Below, piece after piece: positions 11,298-24,355 of a DNA stretch of 64,000 nt (position 1 is the stretch's first letter; each line of letters starts with the position of its first letter). The stretch covers positions 23,383,667-23,447,666 of the forward strand of contig JBBCBC010000007.1 of NCBI GenBank assembly GCA_037126765.1. The letters are read 5' to 3'. The translations under genes were made by a program, and so were the position numbers. The notes beneath the pieces are model-generated. The model saw only the letters and a list, made by a program, of their open reading frames with translations, was not told the origin of the DNA and made no database searches. This DNA is from Stenogyne calaminthoides (taxonomy: Eukaryota > Streptophyta > Magnoliopsida > Lamiales > Lamiaceae).

Positions 11298-13266
11298 TGT
11301 TGGTCCCGGTGCAAACGAGTCTTACACGTGTATGGGGGGGAATACACGTGTTCAGTGATTTTAAAACTTTTTCTTCACTGAGGTCAGATGGGTCGTTGTT
11401 GTCGATGATTTGGTCCCGAGAAGCACAAATCGCCTGAGTCAAAGTCTACCCGAGATAGTGATCCCGAAGCCGCTTTTAAAACCTCGGATAATCCCAACCG
11501 AGCACGAAGTTATCGAGATCTTGAGCTTGCTTGAAAAAGCTACTCGGATGTCTTGGAATGGTTGGCCCTAAGTTTATACTCGTTTTATGCTTTGCTGAAA
11601 ACCTTCCTTTTAATGGAATAGTGATTAGGTTGTGATTCAGTTAAATGCAACTTCAGTGGATTGATTCCAACTGAATATCAGTGAAAATATGCTTTCAGTT
11701 TAAAGGTATGCAACAGTTAATCAAAGCAATACAGAAAGCAAATAACACAGCAAGTTATAGTGGTTCAGAGACTCAAGCTTCTACGTCCACTCTCTCTGAC
11801 TCTTCAGAGAAATTCCTTAATCACCTCCTAAGGTTTTCTGACTACCTCTGTAGTTTACTAACCTTTCTATTTTGAGCTTTCTGACTACCCCTGTAGTTTA
11901 CTTACTCAAAACACACACAAGCTTTCTGACTATCCAAGATAGTTTACTCACTTCTTCTCTAGAGTTTTCTGACTACCTCAATGTAGTTTACTAACTCTTT
12001 ACAACTCCAACTCACCAACAATCACACTCAAACTAATTTACAAAGGGTTTGGGGTTTCTTGGTTGGTTTCCAACTAGGATGAGATATCCTTTACAATTAA
12101 GAACAATGCAAAGGCTAGGATATCTCGACTAAGCTTTGGATATATCTTATCAAGCTAGGCTTAGTGAATGAGCTTTCTTCGATATAAAGCACTTGGGAAA
12201 TTCTTGGGTTTTCGAGTGCTTCAACTTGCAATAATAAGTTTGAGCTCTTGAGTTGCTTACAAATTTCCCGTAACCTTCAATGCAGATGGTCACAAGTATT
12301 TATAGGCATACACCAAGGTCACTCTTGAAAAACTATCCGTTGGAAGAGATAGCTCCATGAGTTTTCTCTTATGGTGTGTGATGAACGGCTATATTTAGGG
12401 TTTGACTCTCCCTAGCATGTTTTAGGCAATAAGCTTTTCATGCAGCCGGTCAACACTTTTTGCAGTCTGGAACATAGTACTACTGACATGCTTCAGTGAC
12501 CTATCGCTTTTCGGTGTCGATAAAGTCTCTGATCTTTGTCTTCTTCGATTGGGTCATTTGTCTTCAGTTAAATGTAGACAATCACAACGGCTCTTTTTGG
12601 TCAATATCTCTGAGTGATATAACTTTAACAACACTTTGTTTTAGTTCCTTTTGTCTGTATGAGAATGCCTTGGGCAATATCTATTTTTCTAAGTAATCGC
12701 ATTTTTCTAAGTATTGTATCCTTCAGATAGATATTTTCACTGCCTCGGAACATTCAGGTTTATACTGAGCATTAAATTCGAGTCTTGATAATTCTTTATG
12801 CCTTCAAAGATCCTTTGATCTTCGATCTTCTTTTCTTACGTGTCTTGAGTCTTACGAGTCTTTAGAGTCTTCTGAGTCTTCTGAGTCTTCAGTGTCTTCT
12901 GAGTCTTCAGGGTCTTCTGAATCTTCACAGATATACTGACTGATATACTGAGTCTTCATGCTAAGTCTTCAGTTTCTCAGTTTCTCACTGAGTCTTGATT
13001 TTCTCGTTTTCATAATCGAGTCTTGATTCTCGTTTCATCTTGAAACTTGAAACTTCAATTTCATATCGAAACTTCGGGTTTCTTGAAACTTATCGAAGTC
13101 TTCGAATCTATCCTGATCTATATCTGCTGACTATATATTGTGCAGATAACATCCTGAACACTCTAAAACTGAATCCTGACTCAACTATCAAGATTATCCT
13201 GAACATGTCATACTCAGGGATTTGGGATCTAATCAAAATCTTCTTTATTAAATTCATCTCCCAACA
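11298..13266 (-). repeat. 5' LTR of element D
   Basis: 1969 bp, TG...CA, same family as 2039-3936. TATA box at 12296-12305, hairpins at 11841-11987, minisatellite at 12780-13100. A patch at 11380-11560 differs from the 3' LTR at nearly every CTG/CAG. Confidence 0.93.
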
Positions 13267-13903
13267 CTTTTCTTATTTATCCCTTTCTGAACATCTTATA
13301 TGCGTTATTTAAATAAATTGGTTTTTACTCTGTTTTCACTTTATGACGCATGCACTGCAAAACTTTTAATGCGGACTTGGGAATGTGTATTTAATGCGTT
13401 TTATTGCGAATTTTTGAGTCCGAAATACGAGAAGACTTCTTTTCTCAACCGTGCGATTAAAACTTTTACGGCCGACTAACCTCAGCCACTGATTTCAAAA
13501 CACGGATACTTGAGTACTTTGGAAAGTTGTGCAAAAAAGTTTTCCCTCGCATACTATAAAATCCAAATCTTTCTCAGAAAACTTCTTTCCACTACTTCGT
13601 CTTCTCAAAGCTCTTAAAAGATCAAAACTTTCAAAATCTTCAGAAAATTACTTTCAAAATCAATTGATTCCATTTTCACGATCTCTCAATCCTACGAATC
13701 AATTTCTGGTAATTTCTCGTTTGAATATTGCATGATTTCAATTTCTCTCTGGTACCTAGGTTTACAAGTCGTGATGCTATGTTTCTGTAATTTATATTCT
13801 ATCTAAACGCTTACTTGCTTAATTGATGCTAAGAGTACTGGTTTGACTGAATTTATTGAAATATCTTACTCAAACTAAACATCAATTTGCATATCATACA
13901 TAA
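13267..13903 (+). other. Spacer of element C, part 2, leading into ORF3
   Basis: This resumes the sequence cut at 2038. It is the counterpart of 22768-23400 in C'. No gene; an A/T-rich leader comes before the ORF3 start. CTTTT at 13267-13271 is the right-hand duplication of D. Confidence 0.75.
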
Positions 13904-16900
13904 ATGGCATATCTTGTTCCACGACTGGGCCAAGGGAAAAAGTTCTGCAACTTTGCATCGATGAAGAAAGATATCATTGATGAGAAGTATGTAGTATTCA
14001 CAATCACCTCAGATCCTGAATCGCTGGAAATTCTGGAGTGCTTGCGAGCGTGTGGACTTGAACGATATTGCTCTACACATCAGAACATTGTCCACACACA
14101 TGAAGCCTTGGAATTTCTATACAATCTACAGAGAGATGAAGACATTGATGCTGACCTGATTTCTTCCGTTGGTGGACTGGAAGTACGAGTGTCGAATGAT
14201 GATCTCCAGAGGATCTTCGGTCTAACTCGAGGAAGCATCAATCTAGAGACCTACACGAATGATGTAGGAGAAAAGGAATTTCTTGAAGCCGAGCTATTGA
14301 GACCAGCAAACAAGGAGAATACGACGAATGTCAAAGCCTCCTACCTGAAGAGGAAATATCGCCTTCTCCTTGAGATAGTTCAGAAGGTGATTATGTGCTC
14401 AACTTACAGTCTTGATGCTGTCACTTCCTATAAGATCAGTGTCATGGCTGCAATCATCAAGAAGGCTTCAGATATGGATTGGTTGGGTATGGTCAAGGCA
14501 CATCTACGGAAAGACTCGGGGAAGTTCAAACTGACCCAGAGGAATGAAGTGTGCTTATCTTCCAAGTGCTCCTTTATACACAAAATCTCAATCATTCTGT
14601 CAGATAAGCTACCAAAGAACTATGAATGGAATGAGAATGGAGCGAAGATATATCAAGCAAAGCACAAGGCCATATTGGGCAAGAATGAGCCCCTGCCTGG
14701 ACAATCTGATGAGGATCCAACTCCTTATGTTCCCAAACCCAAGGGAGAAAAGAAGGTAAAAGAAAAGGCAACTGCATCTTCTGAAGTGCAGGGAAAGGCC
14801 ATTCCAGAGAAGAGGATAAAGAGGAAGGATCTGGCCAAGAAACCAGATGCTCAGCGGAAACGTCAGAAGAGAGTTACATCTCCTCTGAAGACTACTCCAA
14901 GTTCTGCTCAGCAAGTTTGCAGAACGGAGGATCTGATTCAGGTGGAATCAGAAAAGCAGATAGCAGTCAGCTCTGAGCACACTGCCAGAGGAGTAAGGGA
15001 AGAGAAGATGATCAAAGCAAAAGGAGAGAAAGCTGTCAGAGGGACAGAAGTGGAGCACTCTGAGAAAGAATCACCATCTAATTCCCTACCTCTCACCAAG
15101 ATCTTCCAGAAAGCAAGATCGCCTACGCCCACTTCCAAATCGCCATCACCCTCTCCTCAAAAAATCATCACCACCATCCTCTCCTCATAAAATATTCTCA
15201 CCCTCACCCTCACCTCACCTATCAGATCACCCAGATCTCCCACACCACCAATCAAAGAGCCTGTTCAGGAAACTGAACACCCTCAACACGCTGAAAATGA
15301 ACCTGAACCACAATTCACATCTCACTCACAATCTCCAAACAAGTCACAAGAACCTGAGAGATCTGAAAAGCCAGTGTCCATCTCTCATAATCCCTTCAAT
15401 ACCAGAACCGTCTTTGCTTCACCTATTTCAGAAAGCCCGATTATAAGGATAATGAAGCAACAGATCAAGGAATATCTGCTGGACCTGTGCCCTGAATTGG
15501 ATCAACATCCTGGCATCCAGCAATAGATAGAAGAAATTGTGTTCTGGAGGGATATCAGACTGAAAAGCATCGAGGAATTTCTGATTCTCATGACAACTCT
15601 GGGATCAGATTTCTTTGTAGACTTGGAGATGAAATGCTTAAACAATGCTGGGATTGAAAGAGCTGTTGAATTGGCCTCTGACGATGATATCAGATGGTTG
15701 ATTCATGAAAGGTTTGGAATTGCTGATAACAGGGAGGAAACTGTTCAACCTCCTACAGATCATGAGGGAGCTGCCGATGAACCATGAATGGGTGCTGCAG
15801 ATGAGACCCGACTTGGCAAGGCTTCAACATCTGACCAGACTGCTATGCTGAGCTCTGATACCCTAGATCTTTATACTGAGAAGATTTAGGATGGGATCAA
15901 GGCTGCTATTGAAGACAAATTCGCAGCACTCACAGCAGATCTGATGAAGCGGTTTGAAGAAGAGCAAGCAAAACTGGTTGACAGAGAAAGAAGTCACATA
16001 GTTGGGATGCATAATGACATCCTTTCTGAAGTAATGCAACTAGTAAATCCTCTTGCCGAGAAGCTCAATCTCCAGTCTGATAAACTCAAAGTTCAGACAG
16101 ATATGCTCAATGAGACACAGGTACTATTGGAAAATGTCTGGGCATCCTTGGAGAAAACTGACAACCACATGGATATGGGTTGGAAACACTTTGTAGCTTC
16201 TACAGAACGAGCAAGAAAGGACATCGAATTTGCTCTCAGACGCTTTTTAACTCCTGCACCTTCTGCCACCGCTCAGATCACTCCTCTTGTTGTTGAGGAA
16301 CTCAGAGAGGAGATCTCACGGCAATTCATTGCTCTGAACCGCAGGCTGTCCAACCTCTTTGATGAAACCAAAAAGGGGAAAGGACAAGAGAATAAAGAGA
16401 AGAAAGAAAAACAGACACAGTTGGTAACAATTACATCTCTACCAAAAACCACTGTATCTAACTTGCCAGCCACTCCATCTACTGATCTCGTTGCTGAAGT
16501 GAAAGAAACTATGGAGCAACATAGCAAAGAGATCACTGAGCAAAAGACTGCTCTTTCAGAGGTTATTGCCAGAGTCGACAAGATTGAAGACTTCTCTTCG
16601 TTCGTACAGAAAAGAATGGAAACTGATGATTAAGCCAAGAGCCTTGAACTCGCTAAGAAATTAGCTGAAGAAGACGAACAAGATGAACCTGAGCAGACTC
16701 TGAGGAGAAAGAAAGGCAAAGGCAAGATTGTGAAAGCTATTGCGGAAGATCAGAGACAAGGCCAATTATTCTCTACCAAAAGCCAGATGACTCCCGAACA
16801 AACTCAAGAGCAAATCAGACAGAGAATAAGAGAGGCTGCCATCAAGAAGCAGAAGTTAGCAGAGGCTAAGGGACTAAAGATCGCATACATCCGAAGGAAG

Positions 16901-17371
16901 AGGAAGAATGAAGCTACATCAGAGGAGATTGCTTGGGAGAAGAATGCCCTTCCGGCACCTGTTAAAGACATCCTCTGTACCCGGCTAGATCTACTTCCTG
17001 AATGGGATCAGATCAGAGGAGAATGGTTGTGTGACGTGTACATCCTGGAGATGATTCTGATTCATCAAAACCAAACAGAAAATGATGATGAATTTCGTAA
17101 TTGGTTAGAAATGAAGTATCCAGATTTCTACCAGACAGTGATGAAGGAAGGGAAGATCATGTCACTAATACCTGAAGCTCCACCCTTTGAACTACTCCTT
17201 CCACCTTTGCGTCCAGACAACAAGCTAGATGCTGTCAAATTCAAGAATGCCTACTATGGATTTGCTGACAAAGAAGGGATCCATAGAAGAGAAGATCTGG
17301 ACAAGCTGATGCAAAGGATGTACAAGATGTTTGGTATTCCCAAAGAGCTTCAAATGTTCAAGTACACCTGA
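13904..17371 (+). pseudogene. ORF3 of element C
   Basis: Extra gene of about 1150 codons downstream of pol; function unknown. The ATG at 13904 is matched in C' (22767). The first 428 codons are open: an N-terminal domain with VRVSNDDLQRIFGL and YLKRKYRLLLEIVQK, then a Lys-rich and a Ser-Pro-rich stretch. The middle (15400-16700) has a helical domain (PELDQHPGIQQ), acidic stretches and coiled coil, and the end (16980-17371) has LPEWDQIRGEW and NWLEMKYPDFYQ. It is homologous to D/G ORF3 in the N- and C-terminal domains. Breaks: a frameshift near 15185; stops at 15524, 15785, 15887 and 16631. Two are CAG to TAG against C'. The N-terminal part loosely recalls plant transposon-protein domains; I could not verify that. 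Confidence 0.8.
16370..16383 (+). promoter_or_regulatory. Internal PPT-like tract in ORF3 of C
   Basis: AAAAAGGGGAAAGG inside codons for TKKGKG, about 1.2 kb before the terminal PPT. In C' the same place (about 20304-20318) is decayed (GGGTGAAG). Confidence 0.45.
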
Positions 17372-17565
17372 GGAAGACAACTTGGAATCAGATGATAGGT
17401 ACGTTTTTCATATATTCTGTAACGCACACACCTATCTGAATGAAATATTCCATCTCTCTGATTCTAAGACAACATCTCATTGTCTTCTGAAGTATGTACT
17501 GTTTTACATTATCTGCATTTCTATTCGTGGTATCTGTTTTTCTGATTAAGTGTTTTGGTTCCATC

Positions 17566-17579
17566 AAAAAGGGGGAAAT
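17566..17579 (+). promoter_or_regulatory. Polypurine tract of element C
   Basis: AAAAAGGGGGAAAT directly before the LTR TG. It primes plus-strand DNA. Confidence 0.88.
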
Positions 17580-17849
17580 TGTTGGGAAATTCGTATTTAA
17601 GTTTTGATGGAAGTTTCAAAACAGGTTGTAATAGGACCAGTCAGACCTGTTAGCTGACTGATGACTTAGAATCAGATTAAGATGACCAGCTGAAATGTAT
17701 AGATAGCTGATGTAAAAGATAGGTCACATATTGAGGGGGAACTCAATATGTATAGGTCAGGTCGAAATATCAGATGACCCAGATAGGGTCAGATAATCAG
17801 AAGCTAAGAACAAATCAAGTCAAGAAGTCAGAAGATCAGGTGAAGACAG

Positions 17850-18045
17850 AAGACATCAAGACTCGGATGAACTCAAGACTCGGAAGAACCTCAAGACTCG
17901 ATAAAACTCAAGACTCGGATGAACCTCAAGACTCGGATGAATCAAAGACTCGGATGAACTCAAGACTCGAGATAAACTCAAGACTCAGATGAACGTGAAG
18001 ACTTAGATAAACTCAAGACTCAAAGAATAAACCTCAAGACTCAAG
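17850..18045. repeat. 18-bp minisatellite in the C LTR
   Basis: About ten units near CTCAAGACTCGGATGAAC, 150-350 bp upstream of the TATA box. The inverted counterpart in the C' 5' LTR is about 46630-46870. Confidence 0.8.
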
Positions 18046-18201
18046 ATGATCAAGACACTGAGGCTCAGAGTCACCTGAAGATCAAAAGACTACCAGAAGA
18101 CCTGAAGACCTATATCAGCCGAGTCTGCATATTGTGCTAAGGACCTACCTAATATAGCCCGAAATTCAAATTGCTCTCCAACGGCTCTTTGATTTCGAGG
18201 T

Positions 18202-18210
18202 CTATAAAAT
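18202..18210 (+). promoter_or_regulatory. TATA box of the C LTR
   Basis: CTATAAAAT after the minisatellite. The same position is seen in E (28874-28884, 41631-41640) and C' (46206-46214 on minus). Confidence 0.65.
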
Positions 18211-19080
18211 GGGATTGCTCGTCAAGTGAAGAAAAGAGACAAACAACCAACACATGAACAATTGAGCAAATCGGAACAACAACATTAACGCAAATTATCA
18301 AGAAGCAAAAAGCCTTCAGAATTTCCGCTCGAAGAACACCATTTTTGAAGATTATTCTTAAGTGTTCTTCCCATTGGTCTTATCAAGAAATCCTATCCTC
18401 TAGCATTTTGGCTACCTAAACACCAGGATAGATTTCCAGTTGGAACCTCAACATTCTTTACCCAAACTCAAAGTTAGGTTAAGTTTGTTACCGCAAGATT
18501 TCAGACTAGGGATTCTAGTTTCTGATTTCTGGGATCGGTTGAGTGTGAACTCGATAAACATCTGTTGAGTGTTGGACTAACACATTAAACTAAGTCCAGT
18601 CGGTTAAGTCGGTTAAGTTGCCCCTGTGTTAAGGGAAGAGTGGCGTAAGACGGGTTTCGTCTGAACCACTATAAAAGTCTTGTGTGCATTTACTTTGTCT
18701 TTATTGCTTTACATTATTCACACAACTGAGCTTAAAATTGCATACATATTCTAAGTTAACATCAGTCTGCACCAAGCAACTGATCTGATCAGGTTGACAA
18801 CTTAGTCAGCCGGTTGAAAACTGACTTGAGAATCTGATTTGATAAAACTGGTTTTTCACACTGGTATTTACAAGCTTCCGCACTCTCAGTTAAACTGACA
18901 GATATCAAACTGATCTGCCCTCAGGCACTCAGTAAGGTTGAACATCAGTCCAAACTGACTCACTAGCACTCTGATTAGGCAATCTGCAAATCACACCTGA
19001 TCCAAATGAAAAGTTTTCAGAAGTCTATTCACCCCTCCCCTCTAGACTTCTGCCCTCACAAAACCCGTTCGGGGCCTACA

Positions 19081-19097
19081 TTCCCCCTTTTTGATGG
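19081..19097 (-). promoter_or_regulatory. Polypurine tract of C', and presumed right target duplication of C
   Basis: On the minus strand CCATCAAAAAGGGGGAA. The usual last two bases before the LTR (AT) are absent, which fits insertion of C two bases inside the tract. TTCCC at 19081-19085 would then be C's right target duplication. Confidence 0.75.
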
Positions 19098-19286
19098 AAC
19101 CAAAACACTTAATCAGAAAAATAGATACCACGAATAGAAATGCAGATAATGTAAAACAGTACATACTTCAGAAGACAATGAGATGTTGTCTTAGAATCAG
19201 AGAGATGGAATATTTCATTCAGATAGGTGTGTGCGTTACAGAATATATGAAAAACGTACCTATCATCTGATTCCAAGTTGTCTTCC

Positions 19287-22200
19287 TCAGGTGTACTTGA
19301 ACATTTGAAGCTCTTTGGGAATACCAAACATCTTGTACATCCTTTGCATCAGCTTGTCCAGATCTTCTCTTCTATGGATCCCTCCTTTGTCAGCAAATCC
19401 ATAGTAGGCATTCTTGAATTTGACAGCATCTAGCTTGTTGTCTGGACGCAAAGGTGGAAGGAGTAGTTCAAAGGGTGGAGCTTCAGGTATCAGTGACATG
19501 ATCTTCCCTTCCTTCATCACTGTCTGGTAGAAATCTGGGTACTTCGTTTCTAACCAGTTCCGAAATTCATCATCATTTTCAGTCTGATTTTGATGAATCG
19601 GAATAATCTCCAGGATGTACACATCACACAACCATTCTCCTCTGATCTGATCCCATTCTGGAAGCAGATCTAGCCGGGCACAGAGGATATCTTTAACGTG
19701 TCGGAAGGGCATTCTTCTCCCAAGCAATCTCCTCTGCTCCAGCTTCGTTCTTCCTCTTCCTTCGGATATATGCGATGTTTAGTCCCTTAACCTCTGCTAA
19801 CTTCTGCAGCCTCTTGATGGAAGCCTCTTCCTTCCTCTTGATGGCAGCCTCTCTTATTCTCTGTCTGGTTTGCTCTTGAATTTGTTCAGGAGTCATCTGG
19901 CTTTTGGTAGAGAATAATTGGCCTTGTCTCTGATCTTCCGCAGTAGCTTTCACCATCTTGCCTTTGCCTTTCTTTCTCCTCAGAGTCTGCTCAGGTTCAT
20001 CTCGTTCGTCCTCTTCTGCTAATTTCTTAGCGAGTTCAAGGCTCTTGGCCTGATCATCAGTTTCCATTCTTTTCTGTACGAACGAAGAGAAGTCTTCAAT
20101 CTTGTCGACTCTGGCAATAACCTCTGAAAGAGCAATCTTCTGCTCAGTGATCTCTTTGCTATGTTGCTCCACAGTTTCTTTCACTTTAGCAACAAGATCA
20201 GCAGATGGAGTGGCTGGCAAGTCATATACAGTGGTTTCTGGTAGAGATGTAATTGTTACCAACTGTGTCTGTTTTTCTTTCTTCTCTTTATTCTCTTGTG
20301 CTTCACCCTTTTTGGTTTCATCAAAGAGGTTGGACAGCCTGCGGTTCAGAGCACTAAATTGTCGTGTGATCTCCTCTCTGAGTTCTTCAACTACCAGAGG
20401 AGTGATCTTAGCGGTGGCAGAAGGTGCAGGAGTTAAAAAGCGTCTGAGAGAAAATTCGATGTCCTTTCTTGCTCGTTCAGTAGAAGCTGCAAAGTGTTTC
20501 CAACCCATATCCAAGTGGTTGTCAGTTTTCTCCAAGGATGCCCAGACATTTTCCAGTAGCACCTGTGTCTCATTGAGCATATCTGTCTGAACTTTGAGTT
20601 TATCAGACTGGAGATTGAGCTTCTTGGCAAGAGGATTTACTAGTTGCATTACTTCAGAAAGGTTGGCATTATGCATCCCAACTGTGTGACTTCTTTCTCT
20701 GTCAACCAGTTTTGCTTGCTCTTCTTCAAACCGCTTCATCAGATCTGCTGTGAGCACTGCGAATTTGTCTTCAATAGCAGCCTTGATCCCATCCTGAATC
20801 TTCTCAGTATAAAGATCTAGGGTATCGGAGATCAGCATAGCAGTTTGGTCAGATGTTGAAGCCTTGCCAAGTCGGGTCTCATCTGCAGCACCCATTCTTG
20901 GTTCATCTGCAGCTCCCTCATGATCTGTAGGAGGTTGAACAGTTTCCTCCCTATTATCAGCAATTCTGAACCTTTCATGAATCAACCATCTGATATCATC
21001 GTCAGATGCCAATTCAACAACACTTTCTATCCCAGCATTGTTCAGGCACTTTATCTCCAAGTCTACAAAGGAATCTGATCCCAGAGTTGTCATGAGGATC
21101 AGAAATTCCTCGATGTTTTTCAGTCTGATATCCCTCCAGAACATAATTTCTTCTATCTGTTGCTGGATGCCAGGATGTTGATCCAATTCTGGGCACAGGT
21201 CCAACAGATACTCCTTGATTTGTTGCTTCATTATCCTTATGATGGGGATTTCTGAAACAGGTGAAGCAAGCACGGTTCTGGTGTTGAAGGGATTATGAGA
21301 GATGGACACTCGCTTGTCAGATCTCTCAGGTTCTTGTGACTTTTTGGAGATTGGGAGTGAGATGGGGATATATGTGGTTCAGGTTCATTTTCAGCTTGTT
21401 GAGGGTGTTCAGTTTCCTGAACAGATCAATGATTGGGGGAGTGGGAGATCTGGGTGATCTGATTGGTGAGGGTGAGGGTGAGAAAGTTTTGTGAGGAGAG
21501 GGTGGTGGTGATGATTTTTGAGGAGAAGTTAATGGCGATTTGGAAGTGGGCGTAGGCGATCTTGCTTTCTGGAAGATCTTGGTGAGAGGCAGAGAATCAG
21601 ATGGTGATTCTTCCTCAGAATGCTCCACTTCGTCCCTCGTGATTTCTCCTTCTACTTCGATCATCCGCTTTCATCCCTTACCTGCAGTAGTGTGCTCGGA
21701 GTCGATCTATCTCCTTTTCGATTCCCCCTGATCGGATCCTCCGCTCTCGCTAACTTGCTTGAAAGCGAACTAGGAAACGATCTTCAGAGGAGAAGTAACT
21801 CTCTTCTGACGTTTCCGCTGAGCATCTGGTTTCTTGGCCAAATCCTTCATCTTCATCCTCTTCTCTGGAATGGTCGTTCCTTGCACTTCTGAAGATGCAG
21901 TTGCTTTTTCCTTTCCCTTCTTTTCTCCCTTGGGTTTGGGCACATAAGGAGTAGGATCCTCATCAGATTGTCCAGGTAGGGCTCATCCTTGCCTAAGATA
22001 GCCTTGTGCTTTGCTTGATATATCTTCGCTCCATTCTCATTCCATTCATAATTCTGTGGCAGCTTGTCTGACAGAATGATTGAGATTTTGTGTATGAAGG
22101 AGCACTTGGAAGATAAGCACACTTCATTTATCTGGGTCAGTTCGAACTTCCCCGAGTCTTTCCGTAGACGTGCCTTGACCATACCCAACCAATCCATATC

Positions 22201-22767
22201 TGAAGCCTTCTTGATGATTGCAACCATGACACTGATCTTATAGGAAGTGACAACATCAAGACTGTAAGTTGAGCACATAATCACATTCTGAACTATCTCA
22301 AGGAGAAGGCGATATTTCCTCTTCAGGTAGAAGGCTTTGACATTCGTCGTATTCTCCTTGTTTGCTGGTCTCAACAGCTCGGCTTCAAGAAATTCCTTCT
22401 CTCCTACATCAGTCGTGTAGGTCTCTGGGTTAATGCTTCCTCGAGTGAGACCGAAGATCCTCTGGAGATCATCATTCGACACTCGTACTTCCAATCCACC
22501 AACGGAAGAGGTCAGGTCAGCATCAATGTCTTCATCCCTCTATAGATTGTATAGAAACTCTAGGGCTTCATGTGTGTGGACTATGTTCTGATGTGTAGAG
22601 CAATATCGTTCAAGTTCGCACGCTCGCAAGCACTCCAGAATTTCCAGTGATTCAGGATCTGAGGTGATTGTGAATACTACATACTTCTCATCAATGATAT
22701 CTTTCTTCATCAATGCAAAGTTGCAGAACTTTTTCCCTTGGCCCGGTCGTGGAACAAGATATGCCAT
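19287..22767 (-). pseudogene. ORF3 of element C'
   Basis: Mirror copy of the C ORF3, starting at the ATG at 22767 (MAYLVPRPGQGKK) and ending at 19287. The longest intact part, 19693-21309 (538 codons), spans the central helical domain, the acidic section and the coiled coil, and shows how those parts join where C is broken. The C-terminal domain is at 19287-19727. Breaks: a CAG to TAG stop at 22540-22542, frameshifts near 21860, 21660, 21320 and 19700. Particle, nucleic-acid binding or host-interaction roles are all possible; nothing in the sequence decides. Confidence 0.8.
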
Positions 22768-23881
22768 TTCTGTATGAAATGCAAATTGATGTTTAGTTTG
22801 GGTAAGATATTTCAATAAATTCAGTCAAACCAGTTATCTTAGCATCAATTTAGCAAGTAAGCGTATAGATCGAATAAAGAATACAGAAACATATCATCGC
22901 AACTTGTAAACCTAGGTACCAGAGTGAATTGAAATCATGCAGTATGTAAACGAGAAATTACTAGAAATTGATTCGTAGGATTGAGAAATCGTGAAAATAG
23001 AATCAATTGATTTTGAAAGTAATTTTCTGAAGATTTTGAAGGTTTTGATCTTTTAAGAATTTTGAGAAGACGAAGTAGTGGAAAGAAGTTTTCTGAGAAA
23101 GATTTGGATTTATAGTATGCGAGGGAAAACCTTTTTGCACAACTTTCCAAAGTATTCAAGTATCCGTGTTTTGAAATCAGTGGCTGAGATTAGTTGGCCG
23201 AAAAAGTTTTAATCGCACGGTTGAGAAAAGTAGTCTTCTCGTATTTCGGACTCGAAAATTCGCAATAAAATTCATTAAATACACATTCCCAAGTCCGCAT
23301 TAAAAGTTTTGTAGTGCATGCGTCATAAAGTGAAAACAGAATAAAAACCAATTTATTTAAATAACGCATATAAGATGTTCAGAAAGGGATAAATAAGAAA
23401 CATATCTGACTGATTGATATAGTAATCAACCAGTTACCACTGTGATCTGATCTGGTACTTGTTGACCTTACTGATGGTAGCCTTATGCATTTCCCAACAA
23501 TATTCCACTCATCTGATCAGATTCCTGCTTGAAACACTTCGTTACTTATCTGATCCGCTTATCTGATCCACTTATCTGATTCTCTTATCTGATACTCTTA
23601 TCTGATCCACTTCATCCTTCAATCTTCTTCTATTCAGGCCGCACTTACTATGCACTTAAGTCATTCTCCCGCCAAAGCATTTACTTCGGGGAGTTAAAAA
23701 GTCGCCTCGATTCCCAAATCGACGCGATTTGACATTCCATAATAATGGCATAGATACGTTGTGATTACTCACACCGTCAACTCATCCAACCATTAGCCGC
23801 GTGTTCCTTACGCGTTGTCGATGCAAATTTCTCTTAAGGTCTTCTGAGAAAATAAATTTGCATTTATACCCCTAATTTTCT

Positions 23882-23892
23882 CCTATAAATTA
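23882..23892 (+). promoter_or_regulatory. TATA-like box for the antisense ORF
   Basis: CCTATAAATTA just before the antisense ORF. An equivalent box is present in C (near 1540, minus) and E (near 36685, minus). Confidence 0.4.
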
Positions 23893-23899
23893 GCCTGGG

Positions 23900-24355
23900 G
23901 TGTTAGGCAAACAACACAGCATAAACCATTCATCTTCTTTAGCTTATACTCCATGCTTTCCGATGAATTCCTTATTTCCGGTGAAACTCCCGGCAAAAAC
24001 CTTTAACCCTTTTCCAATGAATTCAACTTCTCAAATCAACCATGTGTGTTCCTTCACACTGCTTTCATCGTCATCGAAGATTACACATACGATCAATGCA
24101 AAGCTTCTTTACCACCGTGGAGGCGGATCTACTATAGCAAATACGAAGGCACATCTCCTAACCGTATACACCTTGTGCGCCTATCGAGATGACGGAATTA
24201 GCATCAACAGACTCAGTCTGAAACAAAACATGGGTTTGGTATACGGTCTGCATCAGACAATAGCTGATCTTCGTATATCAAACTCAATTTTTGCATGCGA
24301 CACTAGTGTCCGTTTGGTCCTTGTGACCAAACCTGTGGCACTGTGTCCCATTTAA
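23900..24355 (+). CDS. Antisense ORF between pol and ORF3 (copy in C')
   Basis: About 151 codons, opposite in direction to the element. It starts with GTG as written; the first ATG is MNSLFPVKLPAK. Ser-rich N-terminus, a HRGGGS segment, then LLTVYTLCAYRDDGI, also present in C and E. No recognised family, no clear membrane segment. Conservation of an open frame in three copies that are damaged elsewhere is the main argument that it was coding; a captured host 5' gene fragment is the alternative. Confidence 0.4.
   Translation: MLGKQHSINHSSSLAYTPCFPMNSLFPVKLPAKTFNPFPMNSTSQINHVCSFTLLSSSSKITHTINAKLLYHRGGGSTIANTKAHLLTVYTLCAYRDDGISINRLSLKQNMGLVYGLHQTIADLRISNSIFACDTSVRLVLVTKPVALCPI

Larger units (their letters stand above)
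2039..13266 (-). mobile_element. Element D: non-autonomous Sirevirus-like copia element
   Basis: A complete LTR-to-LTR element of about 11.2 kb in minus orientation: 5' LTR 11298-13266, primer site 11284-11295, gag, a tiny pol remnant, ORF3, PPT, 3' LTR 2039-3936. Protease, integrase and almost all of RT and RNase H are deleted, so it would depend on another element for copying and insertion. It is inserted in the spacer of element C with a 5-bp duplication, so it is younger than C. Confidence 0.92.
17580..19080 (+). repeat. 3' LTR of element C (central LTR)
   Basis: 1501 bp, starts TGTTGGGAAATTCG and ends GGGGCCTACA. The U3 minisatellite is at 17850-18045 and the TATA box at 18202-18210. 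Its left neighbour is C's PPT. Its right neighbour is the inverted PPT of C', so one LTR stands between two tail-to-tail elements. Confidence 0.92.

Noticed and set aside
17850..18045. Regularly spaced repeats resembling a CRISPR array
   Set aside because: Units are contiguous with no unique spacers, lie in an LTR, and the genome is a plant.
13267..23400. Large inverted repeat as an assembly mirror artefact
   Set aside because: Each arm has private changes: D only in the left arm, different stop codons and different tandem-repeat numbers. The arms are separate copies.
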